A stretch of DNA of 64,000 nucleotides. Source: ZC4RG20 sp963782445 (GTDB taxonomy: Bacteria > Pseudomonadota > Gammaproteobacteria > Steroidobacterales > Rariloculaceae). The stretch's first letter is position 1. Every line of letters begins with the position of its first letter. The DNA is taken from assembly GCA_963782445.1 (NCBI GenBank), contig CAWAJM010000001.1:744001-808000 (forward strand), in the 5' to 3' direction. Positions 25,096 to 35,985 of the stretch are shown piece by piece. The notes beneath the pieces are model-generated. The model was not told the origin of the DNA, searched no databases, and saw only the letters and a program-made list of their open reading frames with translations. A program made the translations under genes and the position numbers.

Positions 25096-27241
25096 TCAGT
25101 GCGTTTCGGCGCTCGGTGCGTCGGGCAGTGCGAAGACGTAGAGCGCGTTGCCGCTGCGCGGGGTGTGGATCTCCGGTGCGAGCAGGCTCGGGATCAGGCG
25201 CGGGCTGCCGCCGCCGAGGCCCGCCGAGACGGCCACGAACTGCTTGCCGCCGACGCTGTACGAAATCGGAAAGCCTTGCACGGAACGTCGCGAGCCGCGT
25301 TTTCCAAAGTATCTTGCCGGTCGCCGTGTCCACGGCCATGAAGTACCGGTCGAGATCGCCGACGAAGACGAGGCCGCCGTCCGTCGACAGGGCGGCGGTC
25401 AAGAAGGGCGCGCGCTGCTCGATCGACCAGACCTCCTTGAGCGTGTCGACGTCATAGGCCGCGAGCTTGCCGAGGCGCCCGTCGCTGCCCGGCATCTCGA
25501 AGAAGCGTCTTTCGGCTCCCGCCCCGCCGCCGCCGGGCTCGAGCTTGACGGGCCGCGCGCGCATCTCGAGGCAGGCCTGCACGAGCGGAATGACGAGACG
25601 GCGGCTCTGCGGATCGTAGGTCATGGCCTGCCAGTCCTTGCCGCCGGCCGAGCTCGGGCACACGTCGAACCACTCGCCGATCTTCTGGTTGGCGATGTCG
25701 TCGCGGTAGTGCGGCTCGCCCGTTTCGGGGTCGATGGACTTGTAGACGTTCTGGAATACGGTCTCGGTGTGAGCGAGGTATTCGCCCGTGCGCCGGTCGA
25801 GCTTCCAGAGAATGCCCGGCTTGCCGATCGTGAACAGCAGCTGTCGTCCGCCGTCGTCGACGAGCACGCGCTCGAAGACCTCGTCGAGATCGAACGACTC
25901 GCCGGGCGCGTGCTGGTGGTACCAGGCCAGAGACCCGTCGCGGACCCGTAGGGCCAGCGTGGAGTTGGTGTACAGCTCCTTGTCGTTCGTGGTCTGGCCG
26001 CGGCTCACGGCCATCCAGGGCTTCGCCTGGGCGACGCCCCAGTACGTCAGCCCGAGCCCGGGATCGTACGTACCCGTGATCCAGGTTTCGCCGCCGGCGC
26101 GGTAGAGGTCGGGCAGCTTGCCCCAGGTATCGGCGCCGGGCTCGACACCGGTAGCGACCGTGTCGAATTTCCAGAGTCGATGGCCGTCGGCCGCGTCGTA
26201 GGCGCTCACGAAACACTTCTGCTTGCGGAACCGAATGCAGCCGCCGAGGCCCTGGATCAGTTTGCCGGCGACGACGAGCGGGCCGCTCGAGGCCGAGAAG
26301 TTGCCGTCGGTACGATCGCCGATCGTGGTTTCCCAGACTTTCCTGCCCGTGTGCGCGTCGAGTGCGACGAGGCGCGCATCGGTTGTCGTGAAGTACAGCC
26401 GCTCACCGTAGAGCGCGAGGCCCCGCATCGCGCTCATGCCGGCCGCGTTCGGACCCTCGTGACGTTCCCAGATCAGGTCGCCCGTGGCGGCGTCGAGCGC
26501 CTGCACGGTGTTGTCCGTGTTGTTGAGGTACATGATGCCGTCGTGCACGAGCGGCGCCGGCTCGTTGGCGCCGCCCTCGCTCATGGCCCACTGCCATGCA
26601 AGCCGCAACTGCGCGACGTTGCCGCGGTCGATCTGCGCGAGGCGACTGTGGTTCCACGCCTGATAGTTGCCACGCAGCATGAGCCAGTCGGCGGCCGCGG
26701 GCTTCTCGAGCATCGCATCGGTCACGGGCGCGACGTGCTCGATGCGGCCCGCCACCGTGACGCCGGTCGGCCGCTCGGCCGAACTGCCGCCGCCCACCCG
26801 CCCCCGGGCCAGCGATTGGGCCAGGGCCTCCGGCAGTTCGCCCGTGGCAATCGCGCCAATCGTGACGTTCGCCGCCGCCGTCAGCGGCTCGGCGCCGGCG
26901 CGGGCACCGTTCGCTTCGAGCAGGAACGCCGCGAGATTCAGGTAGCTCTGGGCGCCGAGGCTTCCCGGGGCCGCGGGCGGCGGCGGCATCGCCGCGGAGA
27001 TGAACGCCACGAGCTGGCCGACCGTACGGGCGTGCCAGGCGGCGTAGAAATCGGTGCCGGTGAGCGGCTTGGCCTCATTGCTGCCCCGCAGGTCGCGCAG
27101 GTGACAGCCTGCGCAATTGGCGAGATAGGACACGCGGCCGGCTGCGGCCTGCTCCGCCGTGAAGGGGCCCGTCGCCGGCGGCTGGGCCTGGACGGCCGCG
27201 GCGGCGGCGAGCAGCAGAGTCGTTACACGATGCAAGCGCAT
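25096..27241 (-). CDS. Cytochrome c-PQQ dehydrogenase (quinoprotein), frameshifted
   Basis: Periplasmic quinoprotein alcohol/sugar dehydrogenase, about 714 residues once corrected. A signal peptide leads into a c-type heme domain with CAGCH (near residue 43), followed by an eight-bladed PQQ propeller with repeated W-motifs such as VQALDAATGDLIWERH and LVALDAHTGRKVWETT and a catalytic-site stretch GTYDPGLGLTYWG. The heme is at the N-terminus instead of the C-terminus usual for type II enzymes. At 25283-25289 an extra base (plus strand GAACGTC, expected GACGTC) shifts the frame; the correct end, SVQGFPISYSVGGKQFVAV onward, continues in another frame to the stop at 25096. It may be a pseudogene or a sequence error. 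Confidence 0.88.
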
Positions 27242-27297
27242 GATTTTCTCCGTGTTCGTTGCTGCCGAGTCGGAGCGGCTGAAGCGGCCCGGGCGGC

Positions 27298-27726
27298 CTA
27301 CGGATGCAGCCAGCCCCAAAGGTTTCCTTCCGGCGCGCTTTGGCTCTGGATTTGGATGTACAGGCGCCCCGCGCGCAGGGCGGCGATCTGCGCGGGCGTG
27401 AGCGCGACCGTGGCCGAGACCGTCCCGGCCTCGGCGCGAGTGACGGTCAGCGCTGCGATCGCGGCTCCGCGCCGGCCTTTGCCCGGGCCCTCGTGCAGCT
27501 GCGCGGTCGTGGCCGGGCCCTTGAGCCCCGCGAACGTACCCGTGATGTGGAGCTGCCGGCCGTGCAGCGCTGCGACGGCTCGGCCTTCGCCCGCCACTGT
27601 CGCGGCCATGGCCGCATCGATGGGGACCGTGGCGAGCCGGGTGCTCCAGTGCGAGTCGTCACCGGCCGCGGGCAGCTGGATCGCGAGCGCCAAACCTCCG
27701 GCCAAAGCGAGGACGATTCCCCTCAT
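27298..27726 (-). CDS. CHRD-domain secreted protein
   Basis: 142 residues with a signal peptide (MRGIVLALAGGLALAIQLPAAG). The body is a CHRD domain: LHGRQLHITGTFAGLKGPATTAQLHE, a VALTPAQIAALRAGRLYIQI strand and the terminal GNLWGWL. CHRD domains occur in chordin and in bacterial exported proteins of unknown function; they are beta-rich and likely extracellular or periplasmic. It is on the same strand as the PQQ dehydrogenase, 56 bases upstream of it, so they are probably one operon. Its start faces the glyoxalase-like gene across a 183-base divergent region. Confidence 0.85.
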   Translation of the reverse strand: MRGIVLALAGGLALAIQLPAAGDDSHWSTRLATVPIDAAMAATVAGEGRAVAALHGRQLHITGTFAGLKGPATTAQLHEGPGKGRRGAAIAALTVTRAEAGTVSATVALTPAQIAALRAGRLYIQIQSQSAPEGNLWGWLHP

Positions 27727-27909
27727 TGTCGTTCCCCCCGGGCGGGCCCGCCTGGGCGGGCTTCGTTCTTGGAATCTTTCGGACGACTATATACCAAGGG
27801 CTTCGTTCGGCCCATCGATCTACTATCGCGGGGGCACGCGCGGTATCCTCAAGCGCAGATGCATTCTGCAGCGATTCGGCTTCGACATCCGAACAACAGG
27901 GAGACGGCG

Positions 27910-29364
27910 ATGGCAGATCAGAGCGTGCGGGGGCGTTTTATCTGGCATGAACTCATGACTCCGGACTGCCCGGGGGCGCGGACGTTCTACACGCAGACGC
28001 TCGGATGGAGGAGCGTGGGCGCCGAGCATGCCGCCGACTACTCGATGTTCGCGGCAGATCGAGGACCGCTCGCCGGCGTCGGCCCGCTCGACGGGGTGCC
28101 GCGCTGGGTGCCGTTCGTTGGCGTGCCGGATGTCGACGAGACGGCCCGGCAGGCCGAGGAACGCGGCGCGCAGATCGAGCGGCCCCCTACCGATATCCCG
28201 AGCGGCGGCCGCTATGCGCTGCTAAGGGATCCGCAAGACGCGGCCTTCGGCATCTACTCACCCCCCGGCGAGCCGCCGCCCGAGCATGCGCCGGAGCCCG
28301 GCGAGTTCGTCTGGCACGAGCTCGCGGCTCAGGACTGGCGTACAGCGTTCGAGTTCTACGCCGGCTTGTTCGGTTGGGAGCGCATGGACGAGCACGATAT
28401 GGGGCCGATGGGCGTCTACCTATTGTTCGGTCGCGACGGAATACAGCTTGGCGGCATGTTCGACAAGCGCGATGGCGGTTTGCCGGGCGGGGCTTATTGG
28501 CTGGGCTACGTATTCGTCGAGAATGTCCGCGAGGCCGCCGCAAAAGTCGAGGCGGCGGGCGGGCGCATCGCCGTGGGACCCATGCAGGTGCCGGGCGGCG
28601 GTTGGATCGCCCAGTGCCTCGATCCGGCCGGTGCACTGTTTGCCGTGCACATGGCCGGCGCGGAAATGCCGGAGGCGGAGGCGGCGGACCCGGCACAGGC
28701 ATCGGCCGAGCCTGCCGCCGAGGCCGTCGAGCCCGAAAGCCGCGCCGCACTCGAGCCGCCGGCCGGACGCAAGGCGGCCGTCGAAAAGAAGCGGGGCGCC
28801 CGAAAGAAAGGCCCGGCTGCGGCCAAGAAGAAAGTGAGCAAGAAGCAGGCGGGTGAACAGAAGGTCAGCAAGAAGAAGACCAGCAAGAAGAAGACTAGCA
28901 AGAAGAAGGCCGCGCCGGCGAAGGTGGCCAAGAAAAAGGTCGGCAAAAGGAAGGCCAGCAAGAAAAAAATCAGCAATAAGCAGGCTGGCAAGAAGATCAG
29001 CAAGAGGAAAGTGAGCAAGAAGAAGGTGGCCGCTGCGAAGAAGCGCCCATCGGCCAGGGCCGGAACGAAGAAGGCGGCCAAGAAAGCCAATAAGAAGCAG
29101 TCGGCGAAGGCAGGCGCGAGGAAGAAGGCGGCGGGCGGTAAGAAGAAGCCGAAGCGGGTCTCGAAAAAGGCTGCCCAAGCCGCAGGAACCAAGAAGACGA
29201 CGAAGCGAAGCGCGAAAAGGCCGGCCAAGAAGGCCGCGGCCACGCAGAGCGGGGGCAATAAGAGCGGACGCAAGAAGACCACGGCGAAGAGCGCCCCGGC
29301 GCACAAGACGACGGGCAGGCGCAAGGCCGGGAAGAGCCGATCCGCGCGGAGGCGGAACCGATGA
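27910..29364 (+). CDS. Two-domain VOC (glyoxalase-like) protein with histone-H1-like lysine-rich tail
   Basis: 484 residues from ATG 27910 (the longer open frame overlaps the CHRD gene on the other strand and is rejected). Two tandem VOC domains (about residues 8-120 and 135-250) each begin GxFxWHEL, followed by FYTQTLGW or FYAGLFGW. After an acidic linker, the last 190 or so residues are mostly Lys, Ala, Ser, Gly and Arg, with repeats such as SKKKTSKKK and KKVSKK, like bacterial histone-H1-type proteins or AlgP. The VOC part would bind a metal and a small substrate; the tail should bind DNA, RNA or other polyanions. The combination is unusual. Confidence 0.88.
   Translation: MADQSVRGRFIWHELMTPDCPGARTFYTQTLGWRSVGAEHAADYSMFAADRGPLAGVGPLDGVPRWVPFVGVPDVDETARQAEERGAQIERPPTDIPSGGRYALLRDPQDAAFGIYSPPGEPPPEHAPEPGEFVWHELAAQDWRTAFEFYAGLFGWERMDEHDMGPMGVYLLFGRDGIQLGGMFDKRDGGLPGGAYWLGYVFVENVREAAAKVEAAGGRIAVGPMQVPGGGWIAQCLDPAGALFAVHMAGAEMPEAEAADPAQASAEPAAEAVEPESRAALEPPAGRKAAVEKKRGARKKGPAAAKKKVSKKQAGEQKVSKKKTSKKKTSKKKAAPAKVAKKKVGKRKASKKKISNKQAGKKISKRKVSKKKVAAAKKRPSARAGTKKAAKKANKKQSAKAGARKKAAGGKKKPKRVSKKAAQAAGTKKTTKRSAKRPAKKAAATQSGGNKSGRKKTTAKSAPAHKTTGRRKAGKSRSARRRNR
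28783..29358 (+). repeat. Degenerate lysine-codon repeat (KKxSKKK-type)
   Basis: This coding stretch is built from degenerate AAGAAG-rich units of 9-18 bases, for example near 28870-28910, where AGCAAGAAGAAGAC-like units repeat in tandem. It encodes the lysine-rich tail. Such repeats commonly gain and lose units by slippage, so tail length may vary between strains. Confidence 0.7.
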
Positions 29365-29519
29365 GCCGACACCGACGGACGGGGCGATGAACGCGCCGCT
29401 GCCCGAAAGACTCGCGCCGCTCGCCGTACCGCAGGGCAGGGCGGCCGGCCTGCGTGGCTGCGCGGTCACCGCCTAGGCGCCGTGCACCGCACGTCGCCGA
29501 TAGCCTCGTGAGCTCCAGC

Positions 29520-30215
29520 ATGTCAACGACGCCAACGCGGCGCGAAGCGCTCGTCGATGTCGTTCTGACCGTCCTGCTTCTGCCCGCCAGCGCGGCATCC
29601 GCCGTCGTCGTCGTCGACTTGCTCATGGGTGGCCGGCCGAGCCTGACGGTCACGGTTTTCGTCCAGGCGCTGCTGACGCTCGCGGGCGTCAACGCGCTGC
29701 TCGATTGGCGGAATCGCCGCTGGAGCGGCATCGGGATGCATCGGCCGCGTATGGCGGACCTCGGGCGGGCGCTGTTGATCTTGGTCGCCGGCATCGGGGT
29801 CAATGCTGCTCTCGTGCTCGCCGTCGCGCTGGTCTCGCCGCAGAGCGTGTACGCGCACCTCGGCGAGCTGCAGTCCGTGGCCGGGGAGCTGACAGCCGGC
29901 ACGCCGTTCGCGGGCGTATTGGCGCTGCTGCTGCTGGTTGGCATCTACGAAGAGGTTCTGGCGAGGGGCTTGCTGCTCACGAGGGCTCGAGAGCTGTTTG
30001 GCGGCATTTGGGTGCCCGTTCTGTTCTCCTCGGTGCTCTTCGGCCTCGGCCACTTCTATCAAGGGCCCTTCGGCGTAGTCCAGACCGCGATTTTCGGCGC
30101 CGTGCTTGCGCTGTTCACGATCCGGTGGGGCACGCTCTGGCCGGCTATTATGGCGCATGCCGCGATCAACATGCTTTCGGTCGTGCAGCTCGATAAGCTG
30201 ACGCTGCCGAGCTAG
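29520..30215 (+). CDS. CPBP-family intramembrane glutamic endopeptidase
   Basis: 231 residues, six or so hydrophobic helices. The three family motifs are present in order: YEEVLARGLLL (EExxxR-like Glu pair with the downstream R), FGLGHFYQG (FxxxH) and IMAHAAINML (HxxxN). It is an ABI/CAAX-type inner-membrane protease related to Rce1; bacterial members are linked to bacteriocin immunity or processing, but nothing here points to a specific substrate. The start is ATG 29520; the open frame extends 22 codons further with no plausible ribosome site. It stands alone between the glyoxalase-like gene and the ABC cluster. Confidence 0.85.
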   Translation: MSTTPTRREALVDVVLTVLLLPASAASAVVVVDLLMGGRPSLTVTVFVQALLTLAGVNALLDWRNRRWSGIGMHRPRMADLGRALLILVAGIGVNAALVLAVALVSPQSVYAHLGELQSVAGELTAGTPFAGVLALLLLVGIYEEVLARGLLLTRARELFGGIWVPVLFSSVLFGLGHFYQGPFGVVQTAIFGAVLALFTIRWGTLWPAIMAHAAINMLSVVQLDKLTLPS

Positions 30216-30386
30216 GAATCTGTCGCCGCCATGTCCGCCGCCGACGCGTCCCGCGCCCGGGATTCGGTGCTCCGATTGCGGGATTTGCGGTGCCGTGCGG
30301 CTCGAGATACGCGGCGGGAATGGTTAGGTAGATCAACGAGTTGAGGTGAGGCGGCCGGTTGGCACGCTCGTTGCGTAGGGTCGAGC

Positions 30387-31641
30387 ATGGATATTCCGCG
30401 TCCCGGTAACCTTCGCAAGAAGCGGCTGCGCCAGGGCGGCATCGCGGCCGCGGGCGCCTTGGTGCTCGCGGCGTCGACGGTCGGTCTCAGCCGGCTAGAG
30501 CCCGCGGCGCCCTCGGTCGAGCGCGCTTCGGTCTGGATCGATACGGTCAAACAGGGCCAGATGCTGCGCGAGGTGCGCGGCCCGGGCACGCTCGAGCCGC
30601 ACGAGATCCGCTGGATCCCGGCCCAGACGGACGCCCGGGTGGAGCGGATCCTCGTGCGTCCCGGCGCCGTCGTGAAGCCGGATACCGTCATCGTCGAGAT
30701 GTCGAACGGGGATCTACTGCAGAAGTCCGAGGCGGCGAAGTTTGCGCTCGAGGCGGCCAAGGCGGACCTGGCCGAAAAGAAGATCCAGCTGCAAGGGCAG
30801 CAGCTCGACCAGCGCGCGACCATCGCCGAGGTCGAGAGTCAATACAAGTCCGCGAAGCTCCAGGCGGAGGCAGAGCGACCGCTCGCCAACGAAGGCATCG
30901 TGCCGGGTATCCAGTTCAAGCGTTCGGAGCTCGACGCGGAGCAGTACAAGACCCGGCTCGGGATCGAGAAGCAGCGGCTCGCCCAATCGGCCTCGCTTAT
31001 CGATGCGCAGCTCGCGTCCCAGCAGGCCAAGGTCGATCAAGCCGAAAGCGCCTACGATCGCCTGCTCGAGCAGGTCGACTCGCTGCGAGTGCGCGCGGGC
31101 CTGGCCGGCGTGTTGCAGCAAATGCTTGTGCAGGCGGGACAGCGCGTGACGATCGGCGCCAACATCGCGAGCGTCGCGCGCCCCGACGACCTGCAGGCGG
31201 AGCTGCAGATTCCCGAGACCCAGGCCCGCGATGTGCAGCTCGGGCAGAAGGTCAGCGTGGACACGCGCAACGGCATCGTCGAAGGCCGCGTCGCGCGCAT
31301 CGACCCATCCGTGCAGGGCGGCACCGTGCAGGTGGACGTTCGAGCTCACGGGCAAGCTGCCGCGCGGCGCGCGTCCGGACCTCTCCGTCGACGGCACGGT
31401 CGAAATCGAGCGCCTGTCGAATGTCGTCTATACCGGCCGCCCGGCGCTCGGGCAGGCGAATTCGACGATCAGCCTGTTCAAGCTCGTCGACGGGGGCAAG
31501 TACGCGGTGCGCGTGCCCGTGCAGCTCGGCCGAACGTCCGTGAACTCCGTCGAGATCGTCAAGGGTCTCTCGCCGGGAGATCAAGTCATTCTTTCCGATA
31601 CGTCGGCCTGGGACGATCACGACCGCGTACGGCTCGACTGA
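30387..31641 (+). CDS. HlyD/MacA-type periplasmic adaptor, frameshifted
   Basis: Membrane-fusion (adaptor) subunit of a tripartite or MacAB-like exporter, about 417 residues when corrected. There is one N-terminal membrane helix, a lipoyl-like half (IRWIPAQTDARVERILVRPG), a long coiled-coil hairpin (about residues 105-230) and a beta-barrel region. At 31335-31341 the sequence reads GACGTTC where GACGTC would keep the frame. The expected VDVELTGKLPRGARPDLSVDG and the remaining C-terminal part (to LD at 31641) lie in the +1 frame, while the original frame runs on into the ATPase gene. Either a pseudogene or a sequence error. The next two genes complete the ABC system. Confidence 0.85.
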
Positions 31642-31691
31642 CGCCGAAGGGCAGGCCAGAGTCCCATACGAAAAACACGAGGACCGCAATC

Positions 31692-32459
<768 letters not shown>

Positions 32460-32493
32460 GCGCGGCCGGCTGCGTGCAGTCGAAAGTCCGGAC

Positions 32494-34177
32494 ATGACGG
32501 CCGGATTGCTCCAGGATTTTCGCTACGCGCTGCGCGCGCTCGCGAAGCGCCCGGTGTACGCCATCGCGACGAGCGGCGTCCTGGCGCTCGCGATCGGCGC
32601 GAATGCCACCGTGTTCAGCGTGTTCGACGGCTTCTTCCTGCGCCCGCTGCCGTACCCGCATGCCGACCGCATCGTTTCGGTCTACAACAGCTATCCGCGT
32701 ATGGGTCTCGCCTACGCCGGGACTTCGATTCCGGATTACGTCGATCGCCGGGAGCAGGCACATTCGCTCGAGAGCCTTGCGATCTATACGGGCCGGCAGG
32801 CGACGCTCGACGGCGACGGCCCGCCCCGCGAGCTGCGAGTATCTCGGCATCGATTGGCGCGTCGTCGGCTTCACGGTCGCGATCGCGCTGCTCGCGGCGC
32901 TGGCCTCGAGCCTCGTGCCGCTTGCCGTGCTCGTGCGCGAGGATCTCATGAAGGCCGTGCGCCAGGCCGGCCGGCTCGGCGGCGCCGGGCGCAATGCTCA
33001 CGGCTTCCGCGGCGCGCTCGTCGTCGTGCAGATCGGCGTCAGCGTCGCGTTGCTCGTCGCCGCTGGCCTGTTGACCCGTAACTTCTACGAGCTCGAGCGG
33101 CGCGGTCAGGGCTTCGATCCGACCCACGTTTGGAGCGCTCGGCTCGCGCTGCCGGCGAGCCGCTATGCGAGCGCTGCCGCGCAGACGCGGTTTTGGGAGC
33201 AGGCACTCGTGCAGCTGCGAGCGCTGCCGGGCGTCAGCCGGGCGGGCTATACGTCCGTGCTGCCGTTCTCGGGCGACGACCTCCAAGCCTCGGCGGTCAT
33301 CGAGGGCTATACGCCGAAGCCGAGCGCGGCGCCGCCGCATGCCCGCATCCGGACCATCGACGAAGGCTACCTGGCCTCGCTCGGCATCCCCGTGTCGGAG
33401 GGGCGCAACTTCGCGACGAACGAGCCCGAGCGCGTCGCCATCGTCGACGAGACCTTCGCGCGCAAGTACTGGCCGGCCGGCAATGTCCTCGGGGCGCGCC
33501 TGCGCGAGGCGCGGGATCCGCCGGATGAGTGGTACACGGTCGTCGGCGTCGTGCCGGCCGTCAAGCAGGCGCGGCTCGACGAGGAGGCCGGTAAGGGCAC
33601 GATCTATTGGTACTATCGCCAGCGCGCAGCCTTCAGCCGCCGAGGGGATTTGACGCTGCGGACTTCGCTGCCGCCCGAGCGCATGACGCGCGCGGCCGCA
33701 GCGGCCATTCACCGCATCGATCCCGGCCTTGCGGTCTTCGACGTGCGCTCCATGCAGGCCCGCGTCGCGCAGGCGCTCGGCCCGCAGCGCACGCCCATGG
33801 TGCTCACGCTGCTGTTTGCCGCCGTCGCGTTCTCCTTGGCCGTGGTGGGCATCTATGCCGTGCTGAACTGGACCGTGACCCAGCGTGTCGGCGAAATCGG
33901 AGTGCGTATCGCGCTCGGTGCCGACGACCGCCGGGTCGTCGGGACGGTGATCCGGCAGGGCGGCCGGCTCATCGCCATCGGCCTCGTGTTCGGCTTGGCG
34001 GCTGCGCTCGGCCTCGGCCGACTCCTGACTTCGCAGCTTCAAGGCGTGAGCGCCGCGGACCCGCTCGTGCTCGGAATAGCGACGGCTGGGCTGGCCGCCG
34101 CCGCGCTGCTCGCGAGTTGGCTGCCCGCGCGGCGTGCCGCGCGCATCGATCCGTTGCGCGCGCTCAGGGAAGAGTGA
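32494..34177 (+). pseudogene. MacB/FtsX-type permease with internal deletion and frame change
   Basis: The first about 114 codons (32494 to about 32835) encode a normal start: DFRYALRALAKRP, one membrane helix, FFLRPLPYPHADRI and DYVDRREQAHSLESLAIYTG. The text then jumps, in another frame, to YLGIDWRVVGFTVAIALLAALAS, the end of the first FtsX domain in double-FtsX permeases of about 800 residues. The rest is intact (second MacB_PCD and FtsX domains, VGEIGVRIALGADDRR, ending ARRAARIDPLRALREE at 34177). I estimate 240-280 residues are missing: the first periplasmic domain and two or three helices. Microhomology around TGCGAGTATCTCGG (32836-32849) suggests a deletion joint. An assembly collapse is the alternative. 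Confidence 0.8.
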
Positions 34178-35978
34178 CGGCCAGCCGGCGTTCTCTGAGG
34201 CTTTGCTGCCGGTAGAGCTCGAAGTAGTGCCCCTGCCGCGCCATGAGCTCGGCGTGGGTGCCGCTCTCGGTAATGACCCCGTCCTCGACGACGACGATGC
34301 GTGTGGCATTGCGGATCGTAGAGAGCCGATGGGCGATGACGAACGCGATGCGGCCCTCGAGCACGCGGGCGAGGCCGCGCTGGATCTGGCGCTCCGTTTC
34401 GGTATCGACGGAGGATGTGGCCTCGTCCATGACGAGGATTTGCGGGTCGGCCAGGAGTGCCCGCGCAAACGAGATGAGCTGCTTTTGGCCCGCCGACAGC
34501 CGGTTGCCGGCCTCGCCCGCTTCCGTCTCGTAGCCGCGCTCGAGGCCCATGATGAACTCGTGCGCGCCCGCGATCTTGGCCGCGGCGACGACCTCGTCGT
34601 CGCGGGCCTCGAGCCGGCCGAAACGGATATTTTCGCGGATCGTGCCGCTGAAGACATGGGCATTCTGGAGCACGACGCCGATCTTCGACTGCAGCCAGGC
34701 CAGAGGGCGGCGGCGATAGTCGACGCCGTCGACGAGCACCCGGCCCGTGCTCGGCTCATAGAACCGGCAGATCAGGTTGACGAGCGTGCTCTTGCCGCCG
34801 CCCGTCGGCCCGACGATGGCGATCGTTTCCCCGCGGCTGGCCGTCAGCGATATGCCGCGCAGCACGGGATTCGCGGGATCGTAGGCGAAGCGTACGTCCC
34901 GCAGCTCGATCTTCTCGATGCGGGCCGGCACGGCCCGCGCGTCGACGTTCGGGCCGTCCTCGATCGTCGGTACCGCTTCGATGAGGCTCAGTATGCGCTC
35001 CGCCGAAGCCTGCGCCATCTGCATTTCGGCGAACCAGCGGCCGAGCTGCTCGACTGGGTCGAAGAACGTCCGCGCATAGGCCATGAAGGCGACGAGCGTG
35101 CCCGCGCTGATTGCGCCGCTGAGCAGATCGAACCCGCCGAGCGCGAGCGTCAGGCCCGTCGCGAGGCTCGCGATCGTGAGCACGATCGGCACGTAGGTCG
35201 CGGCCTGTGTGAGATTCAGCACGGAGGCGGCGTACATGTGGCCCGTCAAGTGGCCGAATTCGTCGACGTTGTCGGCTTCGCGCACGAAGGCCTTGCTCGT
35301 GAGAACGCCGGTGATGCCTTCGTTGTAGGCGGCCGTGATGCGCGAATTCGTGCGCCGGACCTCGCGCGCGCTTTTCAGGATGCGCTTTTGAAAACGTCCG
35401 CTGACCCAGGCCAGCACGGGCATGATCGCGAGCACCGCGAAGGCGAGCTTCGGGTTCATGACGAGCATGGCGACCGCGATTCCGAGCATCATGGTCGTGC
35501 CCCAGACCGTATCGAGGAAGGCCCAGGTCAGGATGTTCGAGAGCCGGTCGCAGTCCGAGGTCATGCGGGCGATGAGCCAGCCCACGGGCCGGTGGTCGAA
35601 GAACTCGAACGACAGGCGCTGCAGGTTCCCGAAAGCCTGGCGGCGGATGTCGTGGCTGACGGACGTACGTATCTTGCCGCCGGCCCAGATGAAGGCCGCG
35701 ATGGAGCCTGCGAGCAGGGCCGTGCAGGCGAGATAGGCGGCCACATACGGCAATAGATTCACGGCCGCGCGCCTTGCGCCGACCGCGTCGACGACCGCCC
35801 GCGTGATCAACGGGAACGCAACCTCCGCGCCGGCCGTGCAGACGGCAAAAAGGCAGAGGCGCAGCAGATCGCCGCGGTAGGGCAGCGCATAGGCGAACAG
35901 CTTGCGCCACAGCGCGAAGCGGGGCCCGCGCGCGAGCGCCAGCTCGTCGAAGCCGTCGGCGGTATCTTCCTCGTACAT
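34164..35978 (-). CDS. Heterodimeric ABC exporter subunit (BmrD/YheH-like, catalytic-site partner)
   Basis: 604-residue half-transporter with six membrane helices (residues about 25-320) and a C-terminal ATPase. Walker A is GPTGGGKST, the signature reads LSAGQKQ (Gly replaced by Ala), Walker B is ILVMDEATSS with the canonical Glu, and the H-loop is IAHRLS. The neighbour 35986-37824 has a perfect LSGGQ but Asp at the Glu position, so the pair matches asymmetric exporters such as BmrCD or TM287/288. Drug or lipid export is inferred. The start lies 7 bases after the partner's stop, so they are one operon. The 3' end overlaps the permease remnant by 14 bases. Confidence 0.92.
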   Translation of the reverse strand: MYEEDTADGFDELALARGPRFALWRKLFAYALPYRGDLLRLCLFAVCTAGAEVAFPLITRAVVDAVGARRAAVNLLPYVAAYLACTALLAGSIAAFIWAGGKIRTSVSHDIRRQAFGNLQRLSFEFFDHRPVGWLIARMTSDCDRLSNILTWAFLDTVWGTTMMLGIAVAMLVMNPKLAFAVLAIMPVLAWVSGRFQKRILKSAREVRRTNSRITAAYNEGITGVLTSKAFVREADNVDEFGHLTGHMYAASVLNLTQAATYVPIVLTIASLATGLTLALGGFDLLSGAISAGTLVAFMAYARTFFDPVEQLGRWFAEMQMAQASAERILSLIEAVPTIEDGPNVDARAVPARIEKIELRDVRFAYDPANPVLRGISLTASRGETIAIVGPTGGGKSTLVNLICRFYEPSTGRVLVDGVDYRRRPLAWLQSKIGVVLQNAHVFSGTIRENIRFGRLEARDDEVVAAAKIAGAHEFIMGLERGYETEAGEAGNRLSAGQKQLISFARALLADPQILVMDEATSSVDTETERQIQRGLARVLEGRIAFVIAHRLSTIRNATRIVVVEDGVITESGTHAELMARQGHYFELYRQQSLRERRLAVTLP

Positions 35979-35985
35979 GTCGTTC

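Noticed and set aside
27304..27909. Upstream extension of the VOC-lysine protein
   Set aside because: It is antisense to the CHRD gene; VOC homology begins at ATG 27910.
28420..29469. Leu/Arg-rich minus-strand frames opposite the lysine tail
   Set aside because: They are the mirror of the AAG repeats and have no start or domain support.
31331..31345. Programmed ribosomal frameshift in the adaptor gene
   Set aside because: There is no slippery heptamer or downstream pseudoknot, and the same one-base lesion recurs in three unrelated genes.
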